Below are positions 1 through 8,993 of a stretch of 49,893 nt of DNA, in pieces. The DNA is from an uncultured Clostridia bacterium. GTDB lineage: Bacteria; Bacillota; Clostridia; Peptostreptococcales; Anaerovoracaceae. The notes beneath the pieces are model-generated. The model was not told where the DNA came from, searched no databases, and saw only the letters and a program-made list of their open reading frames with translations. The stretch lies in assembly GCA_934256595.1 (NCBI GenBank), contig CAKQOW010000011.1, positions 1 to 49,893 on the forward strand. The letters are read 5' to 3'. The stretch's first letter is position 1. Each line of letters begins with the position of its first letter. A program made the translations under genes and the position numbers.

Positions 1-107
1 TATACGCCTGTGGACATTGTGTAAGACATTGAGTTGCGTAATACCGCAGCCAACGCAGTAGTGGTTGAAGCAGGAAGCTCCGACTTCTATAAGCCGGAGT
101 AGTTCAC
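1..107 (+). mobile_element. Probable right end of an IS200/IS605-type (TnpB) element
   Basis: Frame 1 reads as the tail of a protein ending in VEAGSSDFYKPE and a TAG at 100-102, but a TAA at 22-24 interrupts it, so the gene is decayed or the frame shifts. The last codons lie inside a hairpin (CTCCG at 78-82, CGGAG at 95-99, with an inner CTT/AAG) followed at once by TTCAC (103-107). A 3' coding end overlapping a gaagc...ggag hairpin and closing with TTCAC is the layout I know for the right end and omega-RNA scaffold of TnpB elements. The bulk of the element would lie left of the window. This is recognition from memory of the family; no transposase domain is visible. Confidence 0.45.
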
Positions 108-287
108 AATTAATAGAATATCTGAGGGCAAATGAGCGCGGCAGCTTTAGAGAACCGGGCGAAAGGCTTCACAGGTTACATTATGAATGATCCGGCGGAG
201 TATGAAAGAGAAAAATACGCATAAAACATTGATAATGACCGGTGCCGGTATATAATAGAGATATACTTTAGACGGGAGATGATTTTG
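108..287 (+). other. Stretch before the HD-domain gene, with a 30-codon ORF
   Basis: This is flanking DNA between the element end and the HD gene. An ORF at 132-224 (ATG to TAA, 30 codons) ends in DPAEYEREKYA and has ordinary coding composition. No convincing ribosome binding site precedes it, because GAGGG lies only four bases before the ATG, so it may be the remnant of an interrupted gene. The sequence TATAATAGAGATATA at 250-264 is AT-rich and could be the -10 region of the HD gene promoter. If the element is a TnpB type, the first ~16-20 bases after 107 would have served as its guide. Confidence 0.3.
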
Positions 288-782
288 ATGAAAAAAATAC
301 TTAGACTTCAGAGTGCGCTTTTAAAAGAAATTGACAAATATGAGAAGCTGGTTCCCGAAAGAGATCATTTTATCGACTGGGAGAGAGTGCATATAACAAG
401 CTGCGCCAAAATAGGGTATATGATGGCCGAAAAACGGGGAGTTGATCCTATACTTGCCGCGGCTGCCTGCGCGTGTCACGACTACGGCAGGATAATAACA
501 GGCAAACAGCCGGGACATGCAGAAGCCGGCTATGAGCCGGTACAGGTGTTCCTTAAGGGCACAGGCCTGTTTAATGACGACGAAATCAGCCAGATTGCAA
601 TAGCTGTCAAAAACCACAGCAGGAAGTCTGAGATTGGAAGTCCGCTGGAGGAAATAGTCAAGGACGCAGACGTGCTGGACTTTTATCAGTACGGATATGA
701 TGTTGCCCGCAAAGAACAGCAGGACAGACTTGAGGCCATACTGGGTCACAAGGTAAGCGGACTTAAATTCTCTGAGGATTAA
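288..782 (+). CDS. HD-domain metal-dependent phosphohydrolase-like protein
   Basis: A 164-residue soluble protein. The segment ACHDYGRI followed by a second conserved stretch, VKDADVLDFY, is the H...HD...D pattern of HD-domain proteins, which use two divalent metals to hydrolyse phosphate esters of nucleotides or similar substrates. I chose the ATG at 288 over the in-frame ATG at 279 because GGGAG at 274-278 is correctly spaced only for 288. The gene stands alone, with a palindromic hairpin after it. The closest known group is the small HD proteins annotated only as 'HD domain-containing'. The natural substrate cannot be read from the sequence. Confidence 0.75.
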   Translation: MKKILRLQSALLKEIDKYEKLVPERDHFIDWERVHITSCAKIGYMMAEKRGVDPILAAAACACHDYGRIITGKQPGHAEAGYEPVQVFLKGTGLFNDDEISQIAIAVKNHSRKSEIGSPLEEIVKDADVLDFYQYGYDVARKEQQDRLEAILGHKVSGLKFSED

Positions 783-823
783 TAAACTGAAAATAATGTG
801 GTATAGCAGGAGCGGTGTATGTT

Positions 824-852
824 AACGGCATATGCCGTTCTTTGTTATTTTA
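824..852 (+). terminator. Hairpin after the HD gene
   Basis: AACGGC-ATAT-GCCGTT (824-839) is a perfect 6-bp stem with a 4-base loop, followed by a T-rich run. It lies 42 bases after the HD gene stop and reads as an intrinsic terminator. Confidence 0.6.
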
Positions 853-911
853 TGCGTGGCGTTTCGCTCATTTCTGTGTTAAAATAATGTAATCACAGAA
901 AGGACTTATTT

Positions 912-2708
912 ATGGCATTTTTACCTATATCAAAACAGGATATGAAAGACAGAGGCTGGGAGCAGGCGGACTTTGTGCTTGTTACAGGCGACGCATATGT
1001 TGATCACCACTCTTTTGGTACCGCGATAATATCGAGAGTGCTGGAAAGCTGCGGCTACAGGGTTGCGATACTTGCGCAGCCCGACTATAAATCATGCGAG
1101 GATTTCAGGCGCTTTGGCAGGCCCAGACTTGCATATCTCATAAACAGCGGTAATGTTGACTCTATGGTCAACAACTTTTCCGTATTTAAACACAGAAGAA
1201 AAACAGACATCTATGCGCCCGGAGGCAAGGCAGGCAAAAGGCCCGACAGAGCTGTCATTGTATACAGCAACAGAGCCAGAGAGGCCTACAAAGACGTTCC
1301 TGTCATAATCGGCGGACTTGAAGCAAGCCTCAGGAGATTTGCGCATTACGACTACTGGGAGGACAGAGTAAGACGCTCAATACTTATGGACTCAAGAGCA
1401 GACCTCCTCATATACGGTATGGGTGAAAGAGCGATAATCGAGATAGCAGAGGCGCTTGACAGCGGCATAGAGGCAAAGGATATATGCTGGATCAAAGGCA
1501 CCTGCTTTAAAACCGCGGAGCCTGATGATGATGTGGATATAATTCCGTCATTTGAAGAGGTAAGAGACGACAAAAAAGCATACTGTAAAAGCTTTGCAAT
1601 GCAGTACAGAAACAACGACTGCATAAGCGGCAAAAGGCTTGCGCAGCAATATGACAGCAATACCTATGTAGTTCAGAATATGCCGCAGATGCCCCTTGAA
1701 AGAGAAGAACTCGACCACGTATACGAACTTCCCTATGAGGGAGAGTATCACCCGGTATATGAGAAGCAGGGCGGCATACCCGGATTTAATGAAGTCAAAT
1801 TCAGTATAGTAAGCTGCAGAGGCTGCTTCGGAGGCTGCGCTTTCTGCGCGCTGACATATCACCAGGGCAGAGAGGTAAGGTCAAGAAGCGCAGAGTCCAT
1901 AGTTAGCGAAGCCCGCAGACTTACAGCTAAAAAGGACTTCAAGGGATATATTCACGATGTGGGAGGTCCTACGGCAAACTTCAGACACCCCTCATGCAGT
2001 AAACAGCTTGAGAGAGGTATGTGCAAAAACAGAGACTGTCTTTATCCTAAGCCATGCAGAGAGCTTTATGTGGACCACAGCGACTACCTTGACGTGCTGA
2101 AACAGGTAAGGGCGCTTCCAAAGGTCAAAAAAGTATTCATAAGATCAGGCATCAGATACGACTATCTTATGGCAGACAGGGACAGGACATTTATAAAAGA
2201 GCTTTGCGCAAATCATGTCAGCGGCACCCTCAAGGTTGCTCCGGAACATTCATCTCCTGAGGTGCTTTCATATATGCACAAGCCGTCTATAGACGTGTTT
2301 ACAAGATTTGCAAAGGAATATTTCAGAGAAAACGACAGACTGGGCAAAAAACAGTATCTGATACCGTATCTCATATCATCGCACCCGGGCAGTACCCTCA
2401 AAGATGCCGTGGAGCTTGCGGAGTTTTTAAACAGGTACGGCTTTGTGCCCGATCAGGTGCAGGATTTTTATCCTACGCCTGCAACCCTTGCAACCTGTAT
2501 GTACTATACGGAAATGAACCCGTTTACAGGTGAAAGCGTATATGTTGCAAAGGATATGGAAGAGAAGAAAATGCAGAGGGCGCTGATACACTATAACAGA
2601 CCCGAAAACTATCAGCTTGTCAAAAAAGCGCTGATTAAGGCAGGCAGAGAGGACCTTATAAGCGTATTGCTGCCGCCTCAGAACAGAAAAGGAAAAAAAC
2701 GCAGATGA
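912..2708 (+). CDS. ygiQ: YgiQ-family radical SAM protein
   Basis: A 598-residue protein of the size and layout of the YgiQ (UPF0313) family. The N-terminal half (about 20-180) carries the family hallmarks around YVDHHSFG and VIIGGLEASLRRFAHYDYW. The radical SAM 4Fe-4S motif is CFGGCAFC, with cysteines 305, 309 and 312 in CX3CX2C spacing. It is followed by a conserved stretch with further cysteines near GPTANFRHPSC and a basic C-terminus. The start is supported by AAAGGA about ten bases upstream. The stop overlaps the start of the next gene (ATGA), so the two are translationally coupled. The family has no settled reaction; radical SAM chemistry is secure, the substrate is not. Confidence 0.9.
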   Translation: MAFLPISKQDMKDRGWEQADFVLVTGDAYVDHHSFGTAIISRVLESCGYRVAILAQPDYKSCEDFRRFGRPRLAYLINSGNVDSMVNNFSVFKHRRKTDIYAPGGKAGKRPDRAVIVYSNRAREAYKDVPVIIGGLEASLRRFAHYDYWEDRVRRSILMDSRADLLIYGMGERAIIEIAEALDSGIEAKDICWIKGTCFKTAEPDDDVDIIPSFEEVRDDKKAYCKSFAMQYRNNDCISGKRLAQQYDSNTYVVQNMPQMPLEREELDHVYELPYEGEYHPVYEKQGGIPGFNEVKFSIVSCRGCFGGCAFCALTYHQGREVRSRSAESIVSEARRLTAKKDFKGYIHDVGGPTANFRHPSCSKQLERGMCKNRDCLYPKPCRELYVDHSDYLDVLKQVRALPKVKKVFIRSGIRYDYLMADRDRTFIKELCANHVSGTLKVAPEHSSPEVLSYMHKPSIDVFTRFAKEYFRENDRLGKKQYLIPYLISSHPGSTLKDAVELAEFLNRYGFVPDQVQDFYPTPATLATCMYYTEMNPFTGESVYVAKDMEEKKMQRALIHYNRPENYQLVKKALIKAGREDLISVLLPPQNRKGKKRR

Positions 2709-3958
2709 GTTTAATTGCAAAGATACCGGATATTTTAAAACAGGCGCAGGAAGAATACGAAAACTGCAGACCGGGTGTATTTGACACTTCTTATCAGTAT
2801 GGAGAAAGTGACACCGGCAATATGGTTGCCGAGGGCGACAATCTTGAGTTTATGAAATTCCTCATAGAAACAATGGATATGAGAGGCAGGGTAAACCTTA
2901 TATATGTTGACCCGCCGTTTTTCACCAAAATCAAATACGAAGCGATAGTTAAGATGCCTGCAACAGACGAGAATGTTTCAATTCCCGCATATACAGACAA
3001 ATGGGAAGAGGGAGAGGCTGAATATCTGCGTATGCTCTGCTCAAGACTTACAGCCATGAAAGAGCTTCTTGCAAAGGACGGATGCCTGTGGGTGCATCTT
3101 GACTGGCATATTTCCCACTACATCAAAATCCTGCTTGATGAAATTTTCGGATACGGCAATTTTGTAAATGAAGTTGTATGGACATATAAGTCGGGCGGGA
3201 GCAGCAAAAGACATTTCTCAAGGAAGCATGATACGCTGCTTTTTTACGGCAAGACAAAAAATTACTATTTCAAACCCCAAAAAGAAAAGTCATACAACAG
3301 AGGCTTTAAACCGTATCATTTCAAGGGCGTAGAGGAATTCTGCGATGATACCGGCTGGTATACCATGGTTAATATGAAAGACGTATGGAATATAGATATG
3401 GTGGGCAGGACATCTGCTGAGAGGACAGGATATGCAACCCAGAAGCCGGAAGCGCTTCTCAAAAGAATACTTGAGAGCTGTTCAAGGGAGGGAGATATAT
3501 GCGCTGACTTTTTTGCAGGCTCAGGAACCCTTGCGGCCGCAGCGCACAAAATGAACAGACGCTTTATATCCTGTGACGGCGGCAGTCTTGCTGTCGCTAT
3601 GGGCACCCGGAGACTTGTCAGCGATAGGGCTTCATTTGAAGTAATGACAGGCGCAGATGACAGGGCTGAGCTGCCTGATAACATAAAGGTCAGATATGAC
3701 AGCGCTGCTGGAGAGTTTCAGATTGATGCGGGAGAGTATATAAATTCACTTGAAGAAGGTAGAGAAGCTATAGGAATGTGGAGCATAGACTGGAATTATG
3801 ACGGGAGTGTTCACAAGGCCGCAGATGTGCAGCTTAGAAGCAAAGAGGGAATTGCAGGACAGCTTTCGGGAGCCGCGGGAGAAGAAATAAGTATTGCTTT
3901 TACAGGTATAACCGGAACAAGGAAGCAATATGTTATATTGACAAAGAAATATGAATGA
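2705..3958 (+). CDS. Orphan beta-class DNA methyltransferase (Type III Mod-like)
   Basis: A 417-residue S-adenosylmethionine-dependent DNA amino-methyltransferase. Catalytic motif IV is DPPF (residues 69-72) in LIYVDPPFFTKIKY. The AdoMet-binding motif FFAGSGT (269-275) comes later, giving the beta-class order, and YATQKPEALLKRIL between them is the usual lead-in to motif X/I. DPPF is compatible with N6-adenine or N4-cytosine methylation. The last ~100 residues form a beta-rich extension I do not recognise. No restriction subunit or specificity gene lies nearby, so it is an orphan. It overlaps ygiQ by four bases, an odd partnership. Target site and role (epigenetic or phage-derived) are unknown. 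Confidence 0.85.
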   Translation: MSLIAKIPDILKQAQEEYENCRPGVFDTSYQYGESDTGNMVAEGDNLEFMKFLIETMDMRGRVNLIYVDPPFFTKIKYEAIVKMPATDENVSIPAYTDKWEEGEAEYLRMLCSRLTAMKELLAKDGCLWVHLDWHISHYIKILLDEIFGYGNFVNEVVWTYKSGGSSKRHFSRKHDTLLFYGKTKNYYFKPQKEKSYNRGFKPYHFKGVEEFCDDTGWYTMVNMKDVWNIDMVGRTSAERTGYATQKPEALLKRILESCSREGDICADFFAGSGTLAAAAHKMNRRFISCDGGSLAVAMGTRRLVSDRASFEVMTGADDRAELPDNIKVRYDSAAGEFQIDAGEYINSLEEGREAIGMWSIDWNYDGSVHKAADVQLRSKEGIAGQLSGAAGEEISIAFTGITGTRKQYVILTKKYE

Positions 3959-3978
3959 TAGATAATAGATATGGATAT

Positions 3979-4053
3979 GCGGCATTGGCCTAATGGCAGG
4001 GCATCTGCTTCCCAAGCAGGGGATTGCCGGTTCGAGTCCGGTATGCCGCTCCA
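3979..4053 (+). tRNA. tRNA-Gly (anticodon CCC)
   Basis: The acceptor arms GCGGCAT (3979-3985) and ATGCCGC (4043-4049) pair perfectly, followed by discriminator T and an encoded CCA. The anticodon stem TCTGC/GCAGG encloses loop TTCCCAA, giving anticodon CCC for the GGG codon. The T-loop is GGTTCGAGTCC. It stands alone behind the methyltransferase gene and is followed by a strong terminator. Confidence 0.96.
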
Positions 4054-4061
4054 TATGCAAG

Positions 4062-4105
4062 ACGCCTGAAAACGTTGAAATTTAAAAGGTTTTGGGCGTT
4101 TTTTC
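4062..4105 (+). terminator. Terminator after tRNA-Gly
   Basis: ACGCCTGAAAAC (4062-4073) pairs with GTTTTGGGCGT (4089-4099) and is followed by TTTTTCTTTTT, an intrinsic terminator ending the methyltransferase/tRNA transcript. Confidence 0.8.
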
Positions 4106-4285
4106 TTTTTGAGAATTTTACAATTAATGTAAAATCATATCACTGAAAGGTCGTTTGAGGTGTTGTACAGTTTATTAATTTTGCGATAGCGGTTTTATTT
4201 TATAAATTAGAAGCATAAACCATTGGATATGAAGCCGTAATGTGATAAAATCATATAGTACAGATTAAACCTACAGGAGAACGAA

Positions 4286-5467
4286 ATGAGCAAAGTCAGA
4301 AAAACATTCAGAATAATTATCGTATCAATGCTTATAATAACCCTTGTTGTTTCGGGAAGCATTACAGCAGACGCAGCTTCCTACAGCGGCAAATACTGGG
4401 TTAAAGTCAACGAACAGTGCAACGTAGTGACTGTTTACGAAAAATCCGGCGGCAAATGGAAGCCTATCAGAGCAATGCTGTGTTCCACAGGCCTCAAAAA
4501 ACCCGGCAAAGAGACCCCGAGAGGCACCTACTATATGGGAGGCAGAAGACAGTGGGGAGTTATGTTCTTTGGAGTATATGCGCAGTACTGCACAACCATA
4601 TCAGGCGACTATCTTTTCCATTCGGTACAGTACAACAAACAGAGAAACTACAAATCACAGCCGACCGATGAATTCAACAAGCTGGGCAAGCACGCGTCAC
4701 ACGGCTGCGTCAGAATGTCTGTAATGGACGCCAAATGGATATATGACAACTGCAAGGCGGGAACCAAGGTTACAATATACAGAAGCAGCAAGCCGGGACC
4801 TTTGGGCAAGCCTGAGGGCATCAAGGTATCTACAGACCGCAAGGAATACTGGGACCCTACAGACCCTAATCCCAACAACCCGTACTATATAATCAAAAAA
4901 CCTGTAATAACCGTAAGCAGCAAGAAACAGCTTACAGTTGAAGTGGGCAGCAAATACAGTCTCAAAAAATATGTGACTGCCAAGGATCCTAATACATATA
5001 TGGATCTGACTGACTTAATCAAGGTAAATAAGGTTACAAAATACTCAGAAGAAACAGGAACATATGTAAAGAGCAGCTTCTCAACAAAATCAGAGGGAAC
5101 CTACAAGGTACAGTATAAGGTAAAGGACAAATACAGCGGCACAACCTACAAGACAATTAAAATCAATGTCGTAGACAGCAGCAAGCCTGTTATTTCGGGA
5201 GCTAAGGACAGAATTGTTGCAGTAGGTGAAGCTGATGCAGTTAAAAACGTTGCGGCAAAACAGGCAGGCGCAGACAGAACAGAGACGCTCAGAGTGTATA
5301 TAAAGGCCCCTGAGAGCGCAGAATATACAGAGCTTACATATGAACAGGCCAAAGCATATGTATTTGACAAGGCGGGAGAATACAGCATCAGATACGCTGT
5401 TTCCTCTACGGTCGAACCGTATGAAGATACTGTCAGAGAAATTAAAATCACTGCTGCTTTGGGATAG
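4286..5467 (+). CDS. Secreted L,D-transpeptidase (YkuD) with C-terminal Ig-like region
   Basis: A 393-residue exported protein. An N-terminal signal or anchor (residues 1-30; basic start, then a hydrophobic run ending near ADAAS) precedes a YkuD domain. The active-site motif KHASHGCVRM lies around residue 135-145, with the catalytic cysteine in SHGCVR. Such enzymes form 3-3 peptidoglycan crosslinks or attach proteins to meso-diaminopimelate-type peptidoglycan. The C-terminal ~200 residues (from about 200) are Lys/Thr/Ser-rich beta repeats with the look of Ig-like wall domains. AGGAGA precedes the ATG and a terminator follows. The gene is monocistronic. Confidence 0.88.
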   Translation: MSKVRKTFRIIIVSMLIITLVVSGSITADAASYSGKYWVKVNEQCNVVTVYEKSGGKWKPIRAMLCSTGLKKPGKETPRGTYYMGGRRQWGVMFFGVYAQYCTTISGDYLFHSVQYNKQRNYKSQPTDEFNKLGKHASHGCVRMSVMDAKWIYDNCKAGTKVTIYRSSKPGPLGKPEGIKVSTDRKEYWDPTDPNPNNPYYIIKKPVITVSSKKQLTVEVGSKYSLKKYVTAKDPNTYMDLTDLIKVNKVTKYSEETGTYVKSSFSTKSEGTYKVQYKVKDKYSGTTYKTIKINVVDSSKPVISGAKDRIVAVGEADAVKNVAAKQAGADRTETLRVYIKAPESAEYTELTYEQAKAYVFDKAGEYSIRYAVSSTVEPYEDTVREIKITAALG

Positions 5468-5489
5468 ACAAACAGCTTAAATTACAGGA

Positions 5490-5519
5490 GGGAAGTCAGC
5501 AATTCGGGACTTCCCTTTT
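5490..5519 (+). terminator. Terminator after the L,D-transpeptidase
   Basis: GGGAAGTC (5490-5497) and GACTTCCC (5508-5515) form a perfect 8-bp stem followed by TTTT. Confidence 0.8.
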
Positions 5520-5646
5520 ACAGTGCCGAAATATATTGTATACTTATCAATTCAGCATTGAATTATAGGTAGAAATGCACTAAAATTTCTTAACAAATGA
5601 TGTTTAAAATCAAATAAATATATATGAACTAAAAGGAGGCTCACAA

Positions 5647-6069
5647 ATGAAAGAATTCAAGATTTCACATTTAATTAAATCAGAGGACCTTAACCATCAC
5701 GGTACGCTGTTTGCAGGCAGAACTGCAGAGTGGCTTGTAGAAGCAGGCTTTGTTACGGCTGCGGCAGAGCACGGCAGACCTCAGGATATTCTGTGTGTCA
5801 ATGTTCACGGCTTCACTTTCAAAAAGCCCGTTCAGAAAGGCGATATTCTGACTATATACGGACGTATAGTTAAAACAGGAACAACAAGTATGATGGTACA
5901 CGTAAGAGCCTGCTGCGAGATAGATGAGGGACAGAATGTTGAGGGCTTTATTACCTTCGTATGCGTAGAGCCTGACACCAAGAAAAAAAGAGCGCACGGC
6001 ATAGTGCTTGACGAGCCCGAAAACGAAGAGGAACGTATCCTCAGAGAACGCGCGCTTAATGTAATGTAG
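5647..6069 (+). CDS. Hotdog-fold acyl-CoA thioesterase
   Basis: A 140-residue single hotdog domain of the YciA/acyl-CoA hydrolase type. The N-terminal motif LNHHGTLFAGRTAEWLVEAG contains the helix and the Gly-Thr/Phe turn of the hotdog, followed by beta strands around VHGFTFKKPVQKGDIL and VHVRACCEID. Members hydrolyse acyl-CoA to free acid and CoA in the cytosol. The start has an ideal AAAAGGAGG. The neighbours are unrelated and the gene appears monocistronic. Chain-length preference cannot be read from the sequence. Confidence 0.82.
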   Translation: MKEFKISHLIKSEDLNHHGTLFAGRTAEWLVEAGFVTAAAEHGRPQDILCVNVHGFTFKKPVQKGDILTIYGRIVKTGTTSMMVHVRACCEIDEGQNVEGFITFVCVEPDTKKKRAHGIVLDEPENEEERILRERALNVM

Positions 6070-6238
6070 CGACCGGTCTTAATGCTGAAAACCTGTGGTG
6101 TTTTCTTCGATAATGTGGTATACTATATAGATTAGTGTGCAAATATATATTCAACAGATTAATAGTGCATTAGTGATTTTTAAGTGCTGATCTGAACATA
6201 CGATAAGCAGCACTTCAGATATGATTTTAGGAGGAAAT

Positions 6239-7072
6239 ATGAACAAATTTGAAGGAAGCAGCAAATATATAGCTGGAGAAGAACTTTTAAATTCAGTAAA
6301 CGTTGCAATGGCACTGCAGAAGCCTTTGCTTATCAAGGGAGAACCGGGCACAGGCAAAACAATGCTTGCAGAAGCAATAGCAGAGTCACTTGGTATGGAG
6401 CTTATTATCTGGAGTATCAAATCCACAACCAAGGCTCAGGACGGTCTGTACCTGTATGATACAGTGCAGAGACTTTACGACAGCCAGTTTGGCGAGGGCA
6501 ATGTAGGAGATATCAAGCAGTACATCAGATTAGGCAAGCTGGGCGAAGCTTTCACATCAGAAAAACAGTGCGTACTTCTGATAGACGAAATCGACAAGGC
6601 CGACCTTGAGTTCCCTAACGACCTGCTGTGGGAGCTTGACAAGATGGAATTCTACATCAACGAAACCAAAGAAACAATCAAGACAAAGACAAGGCCTATA
6701 GTTATTATCACATCAAATGCAGAGAAAGAACTTCCGGACGCATTTTTAAGAAGATGTATATTCCACTATATCGAATTCCCAGACAAGGACAAGATGACAG
6801 AAATCGTTCACGCTCACTACGGCGATATAGACAAGAAGCTTGTTGAGCAGGCAATGGAAGCATTCTACTCATTAAGAGATATGAACGAGCTTCAGAAAAA
6901 ACCGTCAACATCAGAGCTTTTAGACTGGATACAGGCCCTGATTATAAGCGGAGTTGACATCAAGAAGATAGTAGACGAAATTCCGTATGTAGGCGTGCTT
7001 CTCAAGAAAAACGAAGATATAGAAGTAATGCGTGAAATCAAAGAGAAAGGTTATTCATTAAAGAGGTGGTAA
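6239..7072 (+). CDS. MoxR-family AAA+ ATPase
   Basis: A 277-residue AAA+ ATPase. Walker A is GEPGTGKT (residues 34-41). Walker B/sensor sequences follow in VLLIDEIDKADLEF, with sensor-1 near IVIITSNAEKELPDAF and an arginine-finger stretch LRRCIFHY. The size and the pairing with a VWA-domain protein one base downstream mark it as MoxR-like. Such pairs act as chaperones that insert metals or remodel enzyme complexes, for example the CoxD/CoxE pair of Mo-CO dehydrogenase. I chose the ATG at 6239 because AGGAGG sits just before it; an upstream in-frame start has no ribosome binding site. Confidence 0.88.
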   Translation: MNKFEGSSKYIAGEELLNSVNVAMALQKPLLIKGEPGTGKTMLAEAIAESLGMELIIWSIKSTTKAQDGLYLYDTVQRLYDSQFGEGNVGDIKQYIRLGKLGEAFTSEKQCVLLIDEIDKADLEFPNDLLWELDKMEFYINETKETIKTKTRPIVIITSNAEKELPDAFLRRCIFHYIEFPDKDKMTEIVHAHYGDIDKKLVEQAMEAFYSLRDMNELQKKPSTSELLDWIQALIISGVDIKKIVDEIPYVGVLLKKNEDIEVMREIKEKGYSLKRW

Positions 7073-7073
7073 T

Positions 7074-8270
7074 GTGTTTTTAGACTTTTTTTACCTGTTA
7101 AGGGCAAGAGGTGTCGATGTTACCATAAACGAATGGATGCTGCTGATTGAGGCTCTGGACAAGGGTCTTGCGCAGGGCTCGCTTATGAAATTCTATCAGC
7201 TCTGCAGAAGCGTTCTGATTAAATCCGAAACAGAATACGATAAATTTGATATGGTCTTTGCGGAATATTTCAAAGACGTGGCTGCCCAGGAGGATCTTCC
7301 GGAGGAATTCTGGAAGTGGCTCAGCGAGGACGTTAAGGTCAAGGATATCAATGACAAGACTATGCTCGATGATTTCCTGCGTGACTTTGATGAGCTTGTA
7401 AGGATATTTCACGAACGTATCGAAGAACAAAAAGAAAGACACGACGGCGGTAACTACTGGATAGGTACAGGCGGTACGTCCACTATGGGTAACAGCGGAT
7501 ACCACGAAAGAGGCATCAGAACCGGCGGCGAAAGCAGACACAAGAACGCTGTTCAGGTTGCAGGTGACAGACATTTCTCTGACTTCAGAGATGACACTAT
7601 TTTAGATATACGTCAGTTCCAGATGGCATTCAGGAAGCTGCGTCAGTATTCATCAAAAATCGACGCTCCAAAGACAGAGCTTGATATAGATGCAACCATT
7701 GATGAAACATCGGACAATGCGGGCAGACTCAAGCTGGTATTTGAAAGACCGAGAAAAAACACTGTAAAGGTACTGCTGCTTATTGACTCTGACGGATCAA
7801 TGCTTATGTACAGCAGACTGTGCAACAAGCTGTTCCAGGCCATAAGAAAAGCAAATCATTTCAAGGACCTCAAGGTGTACTATTTCCATAACTGCATATA
7901 CGATCAGCTTTATACAACCCCTAAGTGCAAGAGAAACGAATGGGTTGACACCGACTGGGTGCTTAGAAACCTTGACAGCGACTACAAGGTTATATTTGTG
8001 GGAGATGCGTGTATGGCGCCGTCTGAACTGTCAAGAAAGGGCGGTAACTCAGTAATAGGTCTTTACAATGATGAGCCCGGCATAGTATGGCTCAACAAAT
8101 TCAAGAGAAGATACAAAAAACAGATATGGCTTAATCCTGTTCCAAAGGGGGACTGGGAATACGTTTACGGACGTACTACTCTGGCTCAGATCGGAGAGGT
8201 TTTCCCGATGTTTCCTCTTACGCTGTCGGGACTTGAGCAGGGCATCAAAAAACTTCTCGTAAACAAATAA
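7074..8270 (+). CDS. VWA-domain protein (CoxE-like), MoxR partner
   Basis: A 398-residue protein starting at GTG 7074, one base after the MoxR stop, with AGAGGTGG as the ribosome binding site; an overlapping ATG leads straight to a stop. The N-terminal half is helical and charged, with a Gly-rich linker at about 124-155 (GGNYWIGTGGTSTMGN). The C-terminal VWA domain has the MIDAS motif DSDGSM (residues 238-243). CoxE-like VWA proteins work with MoxR ATPases in maturing or remodelling client enzymes. The client is not encoded alongside. A Mo hydroxylase lies about 15 kb away on the other strand, but nothing in the sequence links them. Confidence 0.82.
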   Translation: MFLDFFYLLRARGVDVTINEWMLLIEALDKGLAQGSLMKFYQLCRSVLIKSETEYDKFDMVFAEYFKDVAAQEDLPEEFWKWLSEDVKVKDINDKTMLDDFLRDFDELVRIFHERIEEQKERHDGGNYWIGTGGTSTMGNSGYHERGIRTGGESRHKNAVQVAGDRHFSDFRDDTILDIRQFQMAFRKLRQYSSKIDAPKTELDIDATIDETSDNAGRLKLVFERPRKNTVKVLLLIDSDGSMLMYSRLCNKLFQAIRKANHFKDLKVYYFHNCIYDQLYTTPKCKRNEWVDTDWVLRNLDSDYKVIFVGDACMAPSELSRKGGNSVIGLYNDEPGIVWLNKFKRRYKKQIWLNPVPKGDWEYVYGRTTLAQIGEVFPMFPLTLSGLEQGIKKLLVNK

Positions 8271-8283
8271 ATTAAAAAGTTCT

Positions 8284-8319
8284 GAACATCTGTTTACTTT
8301 ACCGGTGTTATGTGATAAT
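8284..8319 (+). promoter_or_regulatory. lexA promoter with SOS box
   Basis: GAACATCTGTTT (8284-8295) matches the Gram-positive LexA box core GAACnnnnGTTY. It overlaps a -35-like TGTTTA (8291-8296), and GATAAT (8314-8319) follows at 17-bp spacing as the -10. This implies autorepression of lexA. Confidence 0.75.
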
Positions 8320-8350
8320 ATATACTTAACATCAGTAAGGAGGGTGAACA

Positions 8351-8980
8351 ATGGCAAACATCAAAGAACGTGAACAGAAGATTCTTGAATATATGAAAAC
8401 CCAGATTCGTACCAAAGGCTATCCGCCGACTGTGCGTGAGATTTGTGACAATCTTGAGATTAAATCCACATCTACAGTACACAAGGATATCGAGAGCCTT
8501 GTCAGACAGGGACTTTTAGTCAAGGATCCTTCAAAACCGAGAGCGCTTATGGTGGTTTCAGATCCAAAGGAGAAGAGCCGGTATGCAGAGAGAACTGACA
8601 TAGTTGATATTCCTATGGTAGGCAGAGTAGCTGCAGGCACACCTATTCTTGCAGAGGAGAATGTAGAGGATACTTTCCCGCTTCCTGCCAGATTTATGGG
8701 CAAGGGTACCAATTTTATGCTTACTGTCAGAGGAGACAGTATGATTGAGGCAGGAATATTTGACGGCGACTATATACTGGTTGAGGAGAACCACGATGTC
8801 AAAAACGGAGATATAGTTGTTGCCATGATTGACGGCTTTGAGAGTGAAGCTACAGTGAAAACTTTCTATAACGAGGGAGATCACATCAGGCTGCAGCCCG
8901 AAAATCCTTCAATGAGCCCTATCATTGTAAATGATGTTACAATACTGGGCAAGGTCAAGGGTGTATTCAGATACTTTTAA
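8351..8980 (+). CDS. lexA: LexA SOS repressor
   Basis: A 209-residue LexA. The N-terminal winged helix (about 1-68, ILEYMKTQIRTKGYPPTVRE) is followed by the self-cleavage site AAGTP (Ala95-Gly96). The S24-type peptidase domain has catalytic Ser130 in RGDSMIEAG and Lys170 in SEATVK. It represses DNA-repair genes until RecA filaments trigger cleavage. AAGGAGGGTG precedes the ATG, a LexA box overlaps its promoter (autoregulation), and a strong terminator follows. Confidence 0.97.
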   Translation: MANIKEREQKILEYMKTQIRTKGYPPTVREICDNLEIKSTSTVHKDIESLVRQGLLVKDPSKPRALMVVSDPKEKSRYAERTDIVDIPMVGRVAAGTPILAEENVEDTFPLPARFMGKGTNFMLTVRGDSMIEAGIFDGDYILVEENHDVKNGDIVVAMIDGFESEATVKTFYNEGDHIRLQPENPSMSPIIVNDVTILGKVKGVFRYF

Positions 8981-8993
8981 AGACAGCAGTTTC

